Source: Candidatus Zixiibacteriota bacterium
GTDB taxonomy: Bacteria; RBG-13-66-14; B26-G2; WVWN01
DNA length: 59,688 bases
Reading direction: 5' to 3'
Assembly (NCBI GenBank): GCA_011773985.1
Contig: WVWN01000003.1
Span: 1-59,688 of the forward strand
This document shows positions 24,279 to 32,208 of this stretch, piece after piece. The stretch's first letter is position 1. Every line of letters starts with the position of its first letter. The notes under the pieces were generated by a model. It was not told where the DNA came from. It made no database searches and saw only the letters and a list, made by a program, of their open reading frames with translations. Position numbers and translations under genes: made by a program.

Positions 24279-24824
24279 CTACCGGAACAACGCCTTTATC
24301 CGCCCCACGGACGACGGCGCGACCGCGGGCTCGGTCCAGCGGAAGTACTGGATGCGGTAGTTAAAGGTATCGGCTACGTATACGCGGGTGGCTGTAGGCG
24401 AAGGGGCTACGCCTGCGGGCCAATATAACTCGCCGTTGCCTGACCCGCGGGTACCCCATTTGCCGAGGAACGAACCGGCGGCAGTGAAATATTGTATGCG
24501 ATGTCTCTGCGTATCGGCGACGTAAACGTTGCCGTTGGGTGCTACGGTGATGCCTTCCGGGTATCTGAATTCGCCGTTACCCGAACCATAAGTACCCCAT
24601 CTACCAAGGAAAGAACCTGTTCCCGTGAAATACTGAACGCGGTTGTTATACGTGTCTATTACGTAGACGTTGCCATTAGGGTTTAGGGCTACTTCGTAAG
24701 GGTTTTCGAATTGGCCCGGGCTATTCCCGCGGGAGCCCCACTTGCCTTCGTAGACGTAGTCGCTTAACGCGGGAATCGCCGCGGCAACCGATATCGCAAT
24801 CCCCAAAAACGCGTTCGTTTTCAT
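24279..24824 (-). CDS. Shortened secreted NHL-repeat protein with conserved tail (NHL-2)
   Basis: At 181 residues this is a reduced paralogue of the ~320-residue NHL proteins: signal peptide (MKTNAFLGIAISVAAAIPALS), about three NHL repeats, then the usual ending RIQYFRWTEPAVAPSSVG followed by RIKALFR. The ends match NHL-4 (28010-28981) closely and three central blades are missing, so it arose by in-frame loss of repeats through recombination between blades. Whether three blades can fold alone or need to pair is an open question. The stop codon context TAGGGGCG is shared with the rest of the array. Confidence 0.8.
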   Translation of the reverse strand: MKTNAFLGIAISVAAAIPALSDYVYEGKWGSRGNSPGQFENPYEVALNPNGNVYVIDTYNNRVQYFTGTGSFLGRWGTYGSGNGEFRYPEGITVAPNGNVYVADTQRHRIQYFTAAGSFLGKWGTRGSGNGELYWPAGVAPSPTATRVYVADTFNYRIQYFRWTEPAVAPSSVGRIKALFR

Positions 24825-24876
24825 ATCGGTTCCTCTGCGCGGATACCGGACCCCTAAGCGCGCGGCGGGGCAAAAT

Positions 24877-24898
24877 GGGGCGACTGGCCAGTCGCCCC
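24877..24898. repeat. 22-base perfect palindrome at the end of the frameshifted SYPTPG gene
   Basis: GGGGCGACTGG followed directly by its reverse complement. It overlaps the TAG stop of the gene at 24899. Copies occur at 25888, 27989 and 30143, each at the same position relative to a tail-coding gene. Confidence 0.85.
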
Positions 24899-25652
24899 TA
24901 CTCGAACAGCGCGTTCACGCGGCCGAGGGAGGCGGGTACGACATATTCCGAGGTCCGGGTATACCAGTAATAGTAATCCGTAGCGTCGTCTATTACGTAT
25001 AACTCCTTGTCGTAAGGGGGCGCCGTATACGCGGTATAACCTAAGCCGAGGGCGTTTGGATTCCCGTGATAATCGGTACGCCGTTCTCATATACCGTATG
25101 CGTCGCCGCGTCGGCGACGTATAAGTGGGCGTAGCCGCAACAGCCGGTGGGGCGGCGCCCGGGGCCCGCGAACGTACCGACGAGCGAGCCCGTCGTTCGG
25201 TTTAAAAGGGCGATTGAGTTACGGTCGGGGATGGCGACTATTAAACCGGGAGGAAAGGACGCCTTAAAGTCTAAATCCGCCGGCCCGTAGAACGGGCACC
25301 GAAACGAGCTTACGACCGAACCTTGCTTCGTGGTCTCGTATATCCACGACGTCCGGTTATTAGTTATGTAAAACGTTTCGGTATGGTAATATACACCCCA
25401 CGCCCCCGGCCCCCCGGGCGCGGGGAAACTCGACCGGATTGTACTCTGTTCCCAAGAGTAGCGATACACGTAAGGGTTAGGGCCGTCTATGACGATATAA
25501 CCCGCAAAGGGCGTACCACTCGAATAACCCCGCGGATTGGGCCCCGGCGTGGGGTACGAGGCCATCAACTTCCAAGCGTCGCCATAACTCGCGCCGCAAA
25601 CGCAAACGAGTAATAATCCCAAGGTAAGTAACTTCTTCGCCGCTTTAATCAC
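24899..25652 (-). pseudogene. Secreted SYPTPG-type protein with conserved tail, disrupted by a frameshift (A-1)
   Basis: Starting at GTG 25652 the frame encodes a signal peptide (VIKAAKKLLTLGLLLVCVCG) and a ~200-residue domain nearly the same as the intact paralogue at 29058-29807. It meets TAG near 25042, just after GIQTP. One base lost near 25050 restores the paralogous frame: GLGYTAYTAPPYDKELYVI, YYWYTRTSEYVVPASLGRV, then NALFE-stop at 24899. So this is either a pseudogene by a -1 change, a sequencing error, or much less likely a recoded gene. The tail has Asn where the others have Lys (GRVNALFE), which may reflect relaxed constraint. Confidence 0.75.
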
Positions 25653-25782
25653 CTCCCACGACGACGTTGTCCTCGCGGGCCGGCTTGTAGTTGTGCTTCG
25701 TCGCCGTGAGCTTGCCTTCGAAAAATACAAAACCGCCGCTGCCGCGAAGGGCGCGCCGGTTGGGTATAGTTTTCTCTACCAT
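25645..25782 (-). pseudogene. Remnant of a C25-peptidase-like C-terminus, fused to a new 5' leader (copy 1)
   Basis: A 45-codon open frame with ATG 25782 after GAGGAGGGAAGT encodes MVEKTIPNRRALRGSGG, then FEGKLTATKHNYKPARE and DNVVVGGD-stop. The latter half matches remnants at 29800, 27712 and 31960 and looks like the end of the post-catalytic Ig-like domain of C25 (gingipain-type) peptidases (G-x-x-TATKHNYxP). The first half is out of frame with the remnant homology. Its stop overlaps the GTG of the following gene, so it may now act as a translated leader. Confidence 0.6.
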
Positions 25783-25808
25783 ACTTCCCTCCTCGTTCCT
25801 TCTAGTTA

Positions 25809-25838
25809 ATTATATACTTTAATCAACTCCTGCGTCAA
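25809..25838 (-). promoter_or_regulatory. Array promoter, copy 1
   Basis: On the minus strand TTGACG, 18 bases, TATAAT, then a leader ending GAGGAGGGAAGT-ATG. The same promoter and leader recur almost unchanged at 27910-27939 and 32121-32150, each upstream of a C25 remnant and an SYPTPG gene. Confidence 0.75.
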
Positions 25839-25841
25839 GCG

Positions 25842-25877
25842 GTTTTTTTATTAAGAAAACCCGCCTCGGCGGCGGCC
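25842..25877 (-). terminator. Terminator after NHL-3
   Basis: On the minus strand CCGCCGCCGAGGCGGG followed by TTTTCTTAATAAAAAAACC. It separates NHL-3 from the next promoter. Confidence 0.65.
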
Positions 25878-25887
25878 TAACGTAGTA

Positions 25888-25909
25888 GGGGCGACTGGCC
25901 AGTCGCCCC
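25888..25909. repeat. 22-base perfect palindrome at the NHL-3 stop codon
   Basis: GGGGCGACTGG plus reverse complement; the first G is the G of the TAG stop of NHL-3. Same element as at 24877, 27989 and 30143. Confidence 0.85.
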
Positions 25910-26877
25910 TACCGGAACAACGCCTTAATTCTACCCACCGACGAGGGCGCGACCGCGGGCTCGGTCCAACGGAAGTACTCGATCCGGTGGTTACGATGGT
26001 CTACGACGTAGGTACGGCCGCCGTTCGCCGTCAAGGCTAGGTTAAAGGGCCAATCGAATTCGCCGTTACCCCTCCCGGGAGTCCCCCATTTCCCTAGGAA
26101 CGAGCCGCTCGAGGTAAAATATTGGATGCGGTTATTATTCCTGTCGGCTACGTAAATGTAACCGTCGCTCCCGTACGTGATCCCTTCGGGGAATTGGAAT
26201 TGGCCGTCGCCCGTACCTTGCGAGCCCCATTTGCCGAGGAACGAGCCGCTAGAGGTGAAATATTGGACGCGATGATTATCGCGGTCGGTAACGTAAACGT
26301 TACCGTTCGGGGCGACCATTACGTACATGGGCGGCCTGAATTGGCCGTCGCCCCTCCCCGCGGAGCCCCATTTTCCGAGGAAAGACCCGCCCGGCGTGAA
26401 GTATTGGACGCGGTAATTGCCGACGTCGGTTACGTACCAGTTCCCGCTCGCCGCGAACGCTATTCCCTTAGGCCCCCGGAACTGGCCATTCCCCGTACCC
26501 TCCGAGCCGTGAAAGCCGAGATAGGACCCGGTGGAAGTGAAGTATTGGACGCGATGATTATCGAAATCGGTAACGTATACGTCACCCCTCGAGGCAAACG
26601 CCAAGCCCCGGGCGAGGTCGAACTGGCCCGGGCCCGTACCGAGCGAACCCCATTTGCCGAGGAATGACCCGGTAGCAGTAAAGTATTGTACCCGGTTATT
26701 ATAAGCGTCTGCCACGTATACGTTGCCATTGGCTGCTATCGCGATATCTTCCGGGAGGTTGAACTGGCCGTTACCGGTGCCTCCGGAACCCCACTGGCCT
26801 TCGTAGACCCAAACACCCGAGGCCAGCGGGGCGGCGACCACAAACCCGCCAACTGTGCATAAGACGTAACGCTTCAT
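25909..26877 (-). CDS. Secreted NHL-repeat beta-propeller with conserved tail (NHL-3)
   Basis: A 322-residue protein: signal peptide (MKRYVLCTVGGFVVAAPLASG), six NHL blades beginning VYEGQWGSGGTGNGQFNLP, and the ending IEYFRWTEPAVAPSSVG then RIKALFR. Relative to other array members the blades have more positively charged exposed loops (RNNNRIQYF, RDNHRVQYF). The start is preceded by AAGGGGAAACATT. It follows the SYPTPG gene A-2 by 83 bases, probably on one transcript from the array promoter at 27910. Ligand unknown. Confidence 0.85.
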   Translation of the reverse strand: MKRYVLCTVGGFVVAAPLASGVWVYEGQWGSGGTGNGQFNLPEDIAIAANGNVYVADAYNNRVQYFTATGSFLGKWGSLGTGPGQFDLARGLAFASRGDVYVTDFDNHRVQYFTSTGSYLGFHGSEGTGNGQFRGPKGIAFAASGNWYVTDVGNYRVQYFTPGGSFLGKWGSAGRGDGQFRPPMYVMVAPNGNVYVTDRDNHRVQYFTSSGSFLGKWGSQGTGDGQFQFPEGITYGSDGYIYVADRNNNRIQYFTSSGSFLGKWGTPGRGNGEFDWPFNLALTANGGRTYVVDHRNHRIEYFRWTEPAVAPSSVGRIKALFR

Positions 26878-26960
26878 AATGTTTCCCCTTTTATTATTTA
26901 TAACGATGAATAAGGGCCCGCATTTACGCAGACCCTATTTACGGGCGAACTGTCGCGCAT

Positions 26961-27698
26961 CTATTTAAACAATCCCTTGACGCGGCCGAGCGACCCCGGC
27001 GCGACGGCCTCGTGGCCGCGCCACTCAAATCTATATATATAGTTAGTGGCCCTGTCAACAACCAACGTACGTGCATAAGGCGGGCCGTCTGTTAAACGTT
27101 CCGCACACGCGGCTACCGGGGCATTCAAGTATCCGGTACCATAACCCAAAAAATATACCTTATGGGTCGCCGGATCGCCTAATATAGCGTTAGACGTGCT
27201 AACAGCGTCAATAGCCGTCAAACGGGTCCCAGGGCCGCGGAAAGAACTTAGGACCGAACCGGTCGTTGTTATCCTTATTGCAAGGTTATCGTCCGGAATA
27301 GCGACATATAGCAACCAATCGCTAAGGTCGGCCGGGTGGGCCTTGGGGCAGCGGAATGAAGATATAACCGAACCGGTCGTCGTTAATTCATAGATGAAGC
27401 TATTATTATAGTTAGAAACCAAAATAGCATCCGAACCCCAACTCCTTAAACCCCAAACACCCCGCGGAACGTCCAACGTAATATATTCCGACGGCTTACC
27501 CAGGTTATATACCCGCGGCGGCGAGCCGTCGCAAAGTACAGAACCGCCGTACGGGGCGTAGTAAGCGATACCGCGCGCGTTAAGGGCCGGAGCGGGATAG
27601 GAGCCAACGACCATCCACCCCGTAGCCTCAATACTACCTACCGGGAGGAAAACAGCCGCTAACAACAAAGCTGCCGGTGATCTCACGTTAAAACCCAC
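26961..27698 (-). CDS. Secreted SYPTPG-type propeller-like protein with conserved tail (A-2)
   Basis: The most diverged of the four A-type proteins: 245 residues, signal peptide after a GTG start (SPAALLLAAVFLPVGSIEA), then WMVVGSYPAPALNARGIAYY, blades with TTTGSVISSFRCP and TTTGSVLSSFRGPG, and the tail VAPGSLGRVKGLFK. The start is uncertain: GTG 27698 gives the longest frame, a second GTG lies four codons later, and neither has a good ribosome site. Paralogues lie at 24899, 29058 and 31211. Function unknown. Confidence 0.7.
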   Translation of the reverse strand: MGFNVRSPAALLLAAVFLPVGSIEATGWMVVGSYPAPALNARGIAYYAPYGGSVLCDGSPPRVYNLGKPSEYITLDVPRGVWGLRSWGSDAILVSNYNNSFIYELTTTGSVISSFRCPKAHPADLSDWLLYVAIPDDNLAIRITTTGSVLSSFRGPGTRLTAIDAVSTSNAILGDPATHKVYFLGYGTGYLNAPVAACAERLTDGPPYARTLVVDRATNYIYRFEWRGHEAVAPGSLGRVKGLFK

Positions 27699-27711
27699 TT
27701 GGCGAAAATCA

Positions 27712-27883
27712 TTACTGAATATTCAGGTCCGTCTTGTAGGCCGGGACGCAGTTTTTCATGGTCGCCGTAAGGTGAACGTTGCTCGCGGCCTCGGGAACGA
27801 TAAACTCGCAATTGCCTTCGTCGAAATACAAAGCCGCCGCTGCCGCGAACGGCGCGCCGGTTGGGTATAATTTTCTCTACCAT
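27712..27883 (-). pseudogene. Remnant of a C25-peptidase-like C-terminus (copy 2)
   Basis: The ATG at 27883 (after the conserved leader) opens MVEKIIPNRRAVRGSGGF but runs out of frame. In the +1 frame the homologous sequence reads KLYPTGAPFAAAAALYFDEG, then NCEFIVPEAASNVHLTAT and MKNCVPAYKTDLNIQ-stop (27712). This copy keeps a stretch of the original beta domain that the other copies have lost. Confidence 0.6.
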
Positions 27884-27909
27884 ACTTCCCGCCTCGTTAT
27901 TTCTTGTTA

Positions 27910-27939
27910 ATTATATGCTTTAATCAACTCCTACGTCAA
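27910..27939 (-). promoter_or_regulatory. Array promoter, copy 2
   Basis: TTGACG, 18 bases, TATAAT on the minus strand. It differs from copies 1 and 3 at very few positions. Confidence 0.7.
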
Positions 27940-27944
27940 GCGCT

Positions 27945-27978
27945 TTTTTTATTAAGAAAAGCCGCCTCGGGGGCGGCC
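27945..27978 (-). terminator. Terminator after NHL-4
   Basis: On the minus strand GCCGCCCCCGAGGCGGC followed by TTTTCTTAATAAAAAAA. Confidence 0.7.
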
Positions 27979-27988
27979 TAACGTCGTA

Positions 27989-28010
27989 GGGGCGACTGGC
28001 CAGTCGCCCC
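27989..28010. repeat. 22-base perfect palindrome at the NHL-4 stop codon
   Basis: Same element as at 25888; overlaps the TAG stop by one base. Confidence 0.85.
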
Positions 28011-28981
28011 TACCGGAACAACGCCTTTATCCGCCCCACCGACGACGGCGCGACCGCGGGTTGCGATTCGCGGAAATACTGAATACGGTGGTTGTAAGAG
28101 TCCGCTACGTAAACCTTATTTGCCGTCGGCGTAGCGGCGACGCCAAGCGGCATATAAAATTGGCCGTTACCAGACCCACGCGTACCCCATTTACCAAGGA
28201 ACGAACCGCTTGGCGTAAAATACTGGACGCGGTGATTATACGTATCGGCTACGAAAATCCTGCCGACCGGCGAAGCGCCTACGCCCGCGGGCCTGTTGAA
28301 TTGCCCGTCGCTCGTACCGTAAGACCCCCATATGCCGAGGAAGCTGCCGGTCGACGTAAAGTATTGGACGCGATGGTTTAAAGCTTCGGTAACGTAAACT
28401 TGATAGCGGGTTGAGAGGAAACCAAGGCCGTGGGGCTGATTAAACTGGCCCCACGCCGTACCGTACGAACCCCATTTGCCCAAGAAGGAACCGCTCGAGG
28501 TGAAGTATTGGACGCGGTGGTTATAGTATTCTGCAACGTAAACGTTGCCGTTCGGCGCCACGGCGACGCGAATGGGACGATTGAATTGACCGTTACCGGA
28601 GCCCAGCGTACCCCATTTACCTAGAAACGACCCAGTGGGGGTGAAATATTGTATGCGGTGTCTTTGCGTATCGGCGACGTAGACGTTGCCGTTCGGTGCT
28701 AAGGCTATGCCTTCCGGGTATCTGAATTCACCGTTACCCGAACCATACGTACCCCATCTACCAAGGAAAGACCCTGCTTGCGTAAAATACTGAACGCGGT
28801 TGTTGTACGTGTCGACGACGTAAACGTTCCCGTTAGGCGCGAGCGTTATTTCACGAGGTCTATCGAATTGGCCCGGGCTATTCCCGCGGGAGCCCCACTT
28901 GCCTTCGTATACGTAGTCTGTTAAGGCCGGGGTAACCGCGACTAGTAAAATGGCAATAACTAAAAATATGGTCCGCTTCAT
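28010..28981 (-). CDS. Secreted NHL-repeat beta-propeller with conserved tail (NHL-4)
   Basis: A 323-residue protein with a signal peptide (MKRTIFLVIAILLVAVTPALT), six NHL repeats starting YVYEGKWGSRGNSPGQFDRP, and the tail QPAVAPSSVGRIKALFR. The N-terminal blades are nearly identical to those of the short NHL-2, which looks like a deletion derivative of this type. It follows gene A-3 by 76 bases on the same strand. Probably periplasmic or surface exposed. Confidence 0.85.
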   Translation of the reverse strand: MKRTIFLVIAILLVAVTPALTDYVYEGKWGSRGNSPGQFDRPREITLAPNGNVYVVDTYNNRVQYFTQAGSFLGRWGTYGSGNGEFRYPEGIALAPNGNVYVADTQRHRIQYFTPTGSFLGKWGTLGSGNGQFNRPIRVAVAPNGNVYVAEYYNHRVQYFTSSGSFLGKWGSYGTAWGQFNQPHGLGFLSTRYQVYVTEALNHRVQYFTSTGSFLGIWGSYGTSDGQFNRPAGVGASPVGRIFVADTYNHRVQYFTPSGSFLGKWGTRGSGNGQFYMPLGVAATPTANKVYVADSYNHRIQYFRESQPAVAPSSVGRIKALFR

Positions 28982-29057
28982 TTAGGCCCCTTTACGCGTT
29001 ACCCTAAGCGGTTCCTGCTCCGCCACCCCGTATAAAGCCCCGAAAGGCCGTTCGCCC

Positions 29058-29807
29058 CTACTCGAACAACGCCTTCACGCGGCCGAGGGAGGCGGGTACG
29101 ATATCTCCCGACGTACGGGCGTAGTAGTAATAGTAATCCGTGGCGTCGTCAACGACATATAACTTGATGTCGTATGGCGGTTCCATACTCCAAGTATAAC
29201 TAAAACCTACCGGCGTTTGGATACCCGCGATAATCGGTACGGCGTCCTCGTATATCTTGTGGGTCGCGGCGTCGGCTACGTAGAAGTGCGCGTACCCGCC
29301 ACACCCCGTAGGGCGGCGCCCCGGCCCGGCGTACGTACCGATAAGGGAACCCGTCGTATAGTTTAAAACCGCTATTATATTGCGGTCGGGAACCGCAATT
29401 ATAAAGCCCGGCCACGCGAATTCGCAATCGGCGGGCCCGTCGAATGGGCATTGGAAGGAATTTACTACCGAGCCTTGTGTGGTCGCCTCGTATATCCAAG
29501 AAGTTCGGTTATTGGTTATAAAAAAACCGCTACCCGTTATTTTTGCTATTCCCCACGCCCCCGGCCCCCCGGGCGCCGGGAAACTCCAAACGATCGAGCT
29601 GCTTGTCCAAGAATAAAAATAAACGTGGGGTTCGCCCCCGTCCATTACTATATACCCCGCCTCGGGACCAATGCCCCAATAACCGCGCGGATTGGACCCG
29701 GGCGTGGGGTACGAGGAGACCAACGTCCACACGTCGCCATAACTCGCGCCGCTAACACAAAACAACAACAATCCCAAGGTAAGTAACTCCTTCGCCGCCT
29801 TAATCAC
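29058..29807 (-). CDS. Secreted SYPTPG-type propeller-like protein with conserved tail (A-3)
   Basis: The reference intact member of the A family, 249 residues. GTG 29807 opens a signal peptide (MIKAAKELLTLGLLLFCVSG); mature sequence DVWTLVSSYPTPGSNPRGYW, then FPAPGGPGAWGI, TTQGSVVNSFQCPFDGPAD, YTTGSLIGTYAGPGRRPTGC, DAATHKIYED and the ending GDIVPASLGRVKALFE. The regular TTxGSxxxxF phrases point to a short propeller of about five blades, like the genes at 5831 and 6618. The GTG lies inside the 3' end of a C25 remnant, with GGGAG immediately before it. Confidence 0.75.
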   Translation of the reverse strand: MIKAAKELLTLGLLLFCVSGASYGDVWTLVSSYPTPGSNPRGYWGIGPEAGYIVMDGGEPHVYFYSWTSSSIVWSFPAPGGPGAWGIAKITGSGFFITNNRTSWIYEATTQGSVVNSFQCPFDGPADCEFAWPGFIIAVPDRNIIAVLNYTTGSLIGTYAGPGRRPTGCGGYAHFYVADAATHKIYEDAVPIIAGIQTPVGFSYTWSMEPPYDIKLYVVDDATDYYYYYARTSGDIVPASLGRVKALFE

Positions 29808-30105
29808 CTCCCACGACGACGTTGTTCTCGATGGCCGGCTTGTAATTGTGCTTCGTAGCCGTGAGTTTGCCGTCGTCGAAGCCGAATAAAAGGTCCTCGA
29901 AGGTGCACCTCCCGTGGGTGCCGGTCGTGTTTGTAAGGTAGTACCAATGTTGCCAAAGGCACACCTTGGCCCCCGGTACCGTTTGGTTACCGGTGGTCGT
30001 CACCGTAACTTCTAGCGTCTTCATCGTACCGTTCGCCCACCAAGTGTAGTCGATATTTAACGGCGCGGGCTCCGCGGTCCACAGCTCCATCGTCGGGTCG
30101 CCGCG
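29800..30105 (-). pseudogene. Longest remnant of a C25-peptidase-like C-terminus (copy 3)
   Basis: The frame encodes WRGDPTMELWTAEPAP, NIDYTWWANGTMKTLEVTV, TTTGNQTVPGAKVCLWQH, then GRCTFEDLLFGFDDGKLTAT and KHNYKPAIENNVVVGGD-stop. 'GDPTMELWT' followed by an Ig-like domain with VPGAKVCLW and TATKHNYxP is how C25 cysteine peptidases (gingipain family) end in many candidate-phylum genomes. The catalytic domain is absent. An ATG at 30090 could still be used. The upstream promoter present in the other units is missing here. Confidence 0.65.
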
Positions 30106-30136
30106 CCACGAAAAGCCGCCTCGCGGGCGGCCTACG
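30106..30136 (-). terminator. Terminator-like hairpin after NHL-5
   Basis: On the minus strand GGCCGCCCGCGAGGCGGC followed by TTTTCGTGG; shorter T-run than the sister copies. Confidence 0.5.
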
Positions 30137-30142
30137 GTCGTA

Positions 30143-30164
30143 GGGGCGACTGGCCAGTCGCCCC
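30143..30164. repeat. 22-base perfect palindrome at the NHL-5 stop codon
   Basis: Same element as at 25888 and 27989; overlaps the TAG stop by one base. Confidence 0.85.
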
Positions 30165-31135
30165 TACCGGAACAACGCCTTAATTCTACCCACCGACGAG
30201 GGCGCGACCGCGGGCTCGGTCCAACGGAAGTACTGGATGCGGTCGTTAAAGGTATCGGCGACGTAAACGCGAGAACCATTCGCAGAAACTACGACGCCTT
30301 CGGGGTAATAGAACTCCCCGTTGCCCGAACCCCTCGTACCCCACTTGCCGAGGAATGAACCGTCGGGAGTGAAATACTGGATGCGGGCGTTGTAGATGTC
30401 CGCTACGAAGACGTTGGCGTTAGGGGCCGTCGCGACGCCGTAAGGACGGTTGAATTGGCCGTCGCCGCTACCCTGCGAGCCCCATTTACCGAGGAAAGAG
30501 CCGCTCGAGGTAAAGTATTGGACGCGGAAGTTAAGGCGGTCGCCGATGTAAACGCGGGCCCCCGACGGGAGGACGGCAACGCCCATCGAGCGATTGAATT
30601 GGCCGTTACCGGAGCCGGACGCACCCCACTTGCCGAGGAACGAGCCGCTCGCGGTGAAGTATTGGACGCGGTCGTTCTCGGTGTCGCCGACGTATACGTT
30701 GCCGTTGGGAGCGACCGCTATCCCGAAAGGCCGCTCGAATTGGCCGTCGCCGGCGCCCTGTGAGCCCCATTTGCCGATGAACGACCCCGTCGGCGTGAAA
30801 TATTGGATCCGGTGTCGAGCCGTATCAGCGACGTAAACGTTGCCGTTGGTAGCGACCGCGATACCTTCCGGGTATCTAAATTCGCCGTCCCCCGAACCAG
30901 ATTTACCCCAATTACCGCGAAAATGACCTTCCCACGTGAAGTACTGGACGCGGTGGTTATAAGTGTCGGCTACGTAAACGTTGCCGTTAGGGGCTAGGCC
31001 AATACCCGTAGGCTTATCGAATTGGCCTAACTGGGACCCGGACGCCCCCCACTTGCCCTCGTAGACCCACGCGGCTAAACCCGACGTAACCGCGGCGGCG
31101 AAAACGGCAACTGCGTAAAACGCAGTCCTTTTCAT
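30164..31135 (-). CDS. Secreted NHL-repeat beta-propeller with conserved tail (NHL-5)
   Basis: The frame is open to 31168, but the start is set at ATG 31135, which has AAAGGAGGCGAG directly before it and opens a signal peptide (MKRTAFYAVAVFAAAVTSGLA). The 323-residue product has six NHL blades (first: VYEGKWGASGSQLGQFDKP) and the tail EPAVAPSSVGRIKALFR. It is the upstream-most intact NHL gene of the array. It follows gene A-4 by 75 bases. Confidence 0.85.
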   Translation of the reverse strand: MKRTAFYAVAVFAAAVTSGLAAWVYEGKWGASGSQLGQFDKPTGIGLAPNGNVYVADTYNHRVQYFTWEGHFRGNWGKSGSGDGEFRYPEGIAVATNGNVYVADTARHRIQYFTPTGSFIGKWGSQGAGDGQFERPFGIAVAPNGNVYVGDTENDRVQYFTASGSFLGKWGASGSGNGQFNRSMGVAVLPSGARVYIGDRLNFRVQYFTSSGSFLGKWGSQGSGDGQFNRPYGVATAPNANVFVADIYNARIQYFTPDGSFLGKWGTRGSGNGEFYYPEGVVVSANGSRVYVADTFNDRIQYFRWTEPAVAPSSVGRIKALFR

Positions 31136-31210
31136 CTCGCCTCCTTTGCGCGGAGTACCGAACCCCAAAGCGAGAGGCCCGGTTACGAAAGAACGAAAGG
31201 CTTTTCGCCC

Positions 31211-31954
31211 CTAATCGAATAACGCCTTCACGCGGCCCAACGACGCGGGTTCGGCCTTTGACGAATCACGATATAAGTAGATATAATCGGTCGCGTCGTC
31301 AATTACCTGGACGCCGACTACGGAGCCCTTTGCCATTATGGCGATATTACCGAAGCCGGTGGGGGTTTTAATGCCCGTAATTACGGGTTTGCCTTCCTCG
31401 TAAACGGCGTGTGTTGCCGAATCCGCAACGAAGAACTCGCCGGGGTAGCCGCCACACGCCGTCGGCCGCGAGCCGGGTGCTTTGAACGTACTTACCAACG
31501 AGCCCGTATTCTCGTCTACGACGACGATAACGTTCCGTTCCGGGATCGGTATATAAAGCTTGGAGCCAAACCCCCTGTCCATGTCGGCGGGCCCGGCGAC
31601 CGGGCACCGGAACGAACTAACAACCGAGCCGGTCGTAGTAACCTCATAAATCCAGGAACTCCTTTCGTTAGATAAGTACATGTTCGAACCGGGGCCCGGA
31701 CATATGCCCCAAGCCCCCCGGCCGCCCGGCGCCAGGAAACTCGCTATAATCCGCCCCGTGTACCAATACATCCGATAGACGTAAGGCGTCGCGCCGTCCT
31801 GAACGATATATCCCCTCAATTCACCGTCGCTCGTATAACCGCGGGGATTGGGCCCGGGCGTAGGATAGGAAGCATAAAGCTCCCAGGTGGCCGCGGCCGC
31901 GGCTACGGCGATGAAAACCGTACACGCGGCCGCCCAAATAGATTTGTCTCTCAT
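31211..31954 (-). CDS. Secreted SYPTPG-type propeller-like protein with conserved tail (A-4)
   Basis: A 247-residue protein with a signal peptide (MRDKSIWAAACTVFIAVAAAAA), mature start WELYASYPTPGPNPRGYTS, blades with TTTGSVVSSFRCPVAGPAD and NTGSLVSTFKAPGSRPTAC, and the tail KAEPASLGRVKALFD. ATG 31954 lies six bases after the stop of a C25 remnant and has GGAGAG upstream. Like A-1 and A-3 it has an acidic last residue, while NHL proteins end in Arg; this is consistent across the array. Function unknown. Confidence 0.75.
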   Translation of the reverse strand: MRDKSIWAAACTVFIAVAAAAATWELYASYPTPGPNPRGYTSDGELRGYIVQDGATPYVYRMYWYTGRIIASFLAPGGRGAWGICPGPGSNMYLSNERSSWIYEVTTTGSVVSSFRCPVAGPADMDRGFGSKLYIPIPERNVIVVVDENTGSLVSTFKAPGSRPTACGGYPGEFFVADSATHAVYEEGKPVITGIKTPTGFGNIAIMAKGSVVGVQVIDDATDYIYLYRDSSKAEPASLGRVKALFD

Positions 31955-31959
31955 GATTA

Positions 31960-32070
31960 CTACTCTCCTACCGTAACGTTGTCCTCAAGAGCCGGCTTGT
32001 AGTTGTGCTTCGTCGCCGTGAGCTTGCCGTCGAAATACAAAACCGCCGCTGCCGCGAGGGGCGCGCCGGC
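31960..32070 (-). pseudogene. Remnant of a C25-peptidase-like C-terminus (copy 4)
   Basis: The minus strand reads AGAPLAAAAVLYFDGKLTAT, then KHNYKPALEDNVTVGE-stop at 31960. The ATG expected after the conserved leader (32093) runs into a stop after four codons, so this copy is not translated from there. Confidence 0.6.
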
Positions 32071-32120
32071 TTAGTTGGATTACCGAAAGGACATACTTCC
32101 CTCCTCGTTCCTTCTAGTTA

Positions 32121-32150
32121 ATTATATACTTTAATCAACTCCTGCGTCAA
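32121..32150 (-). promoter_or_regulatory. Array promoter, copy 3
   Basis: TTGACG, 18 bases, TATAAT on the minus strand, identical in its core to copy 1. Confidence 0.75.
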
Positions 32151-32208
32151 GCGCTTTCTTTATCAAGAAGAGCCGCCTCGGGCGCGGTGCCGTGTAAACG
32201 CAAGACAT

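Larger units (their letters stand above)
27699..28009. other. Array spacer between unit 2 and unit 3
   Basis: About 310 bases without an intact gene: C25 remnant (27712-27883), promoter (27910-27939), terminator (27945-27978) and palindrome (27989-28010). Confidence 0.7.
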
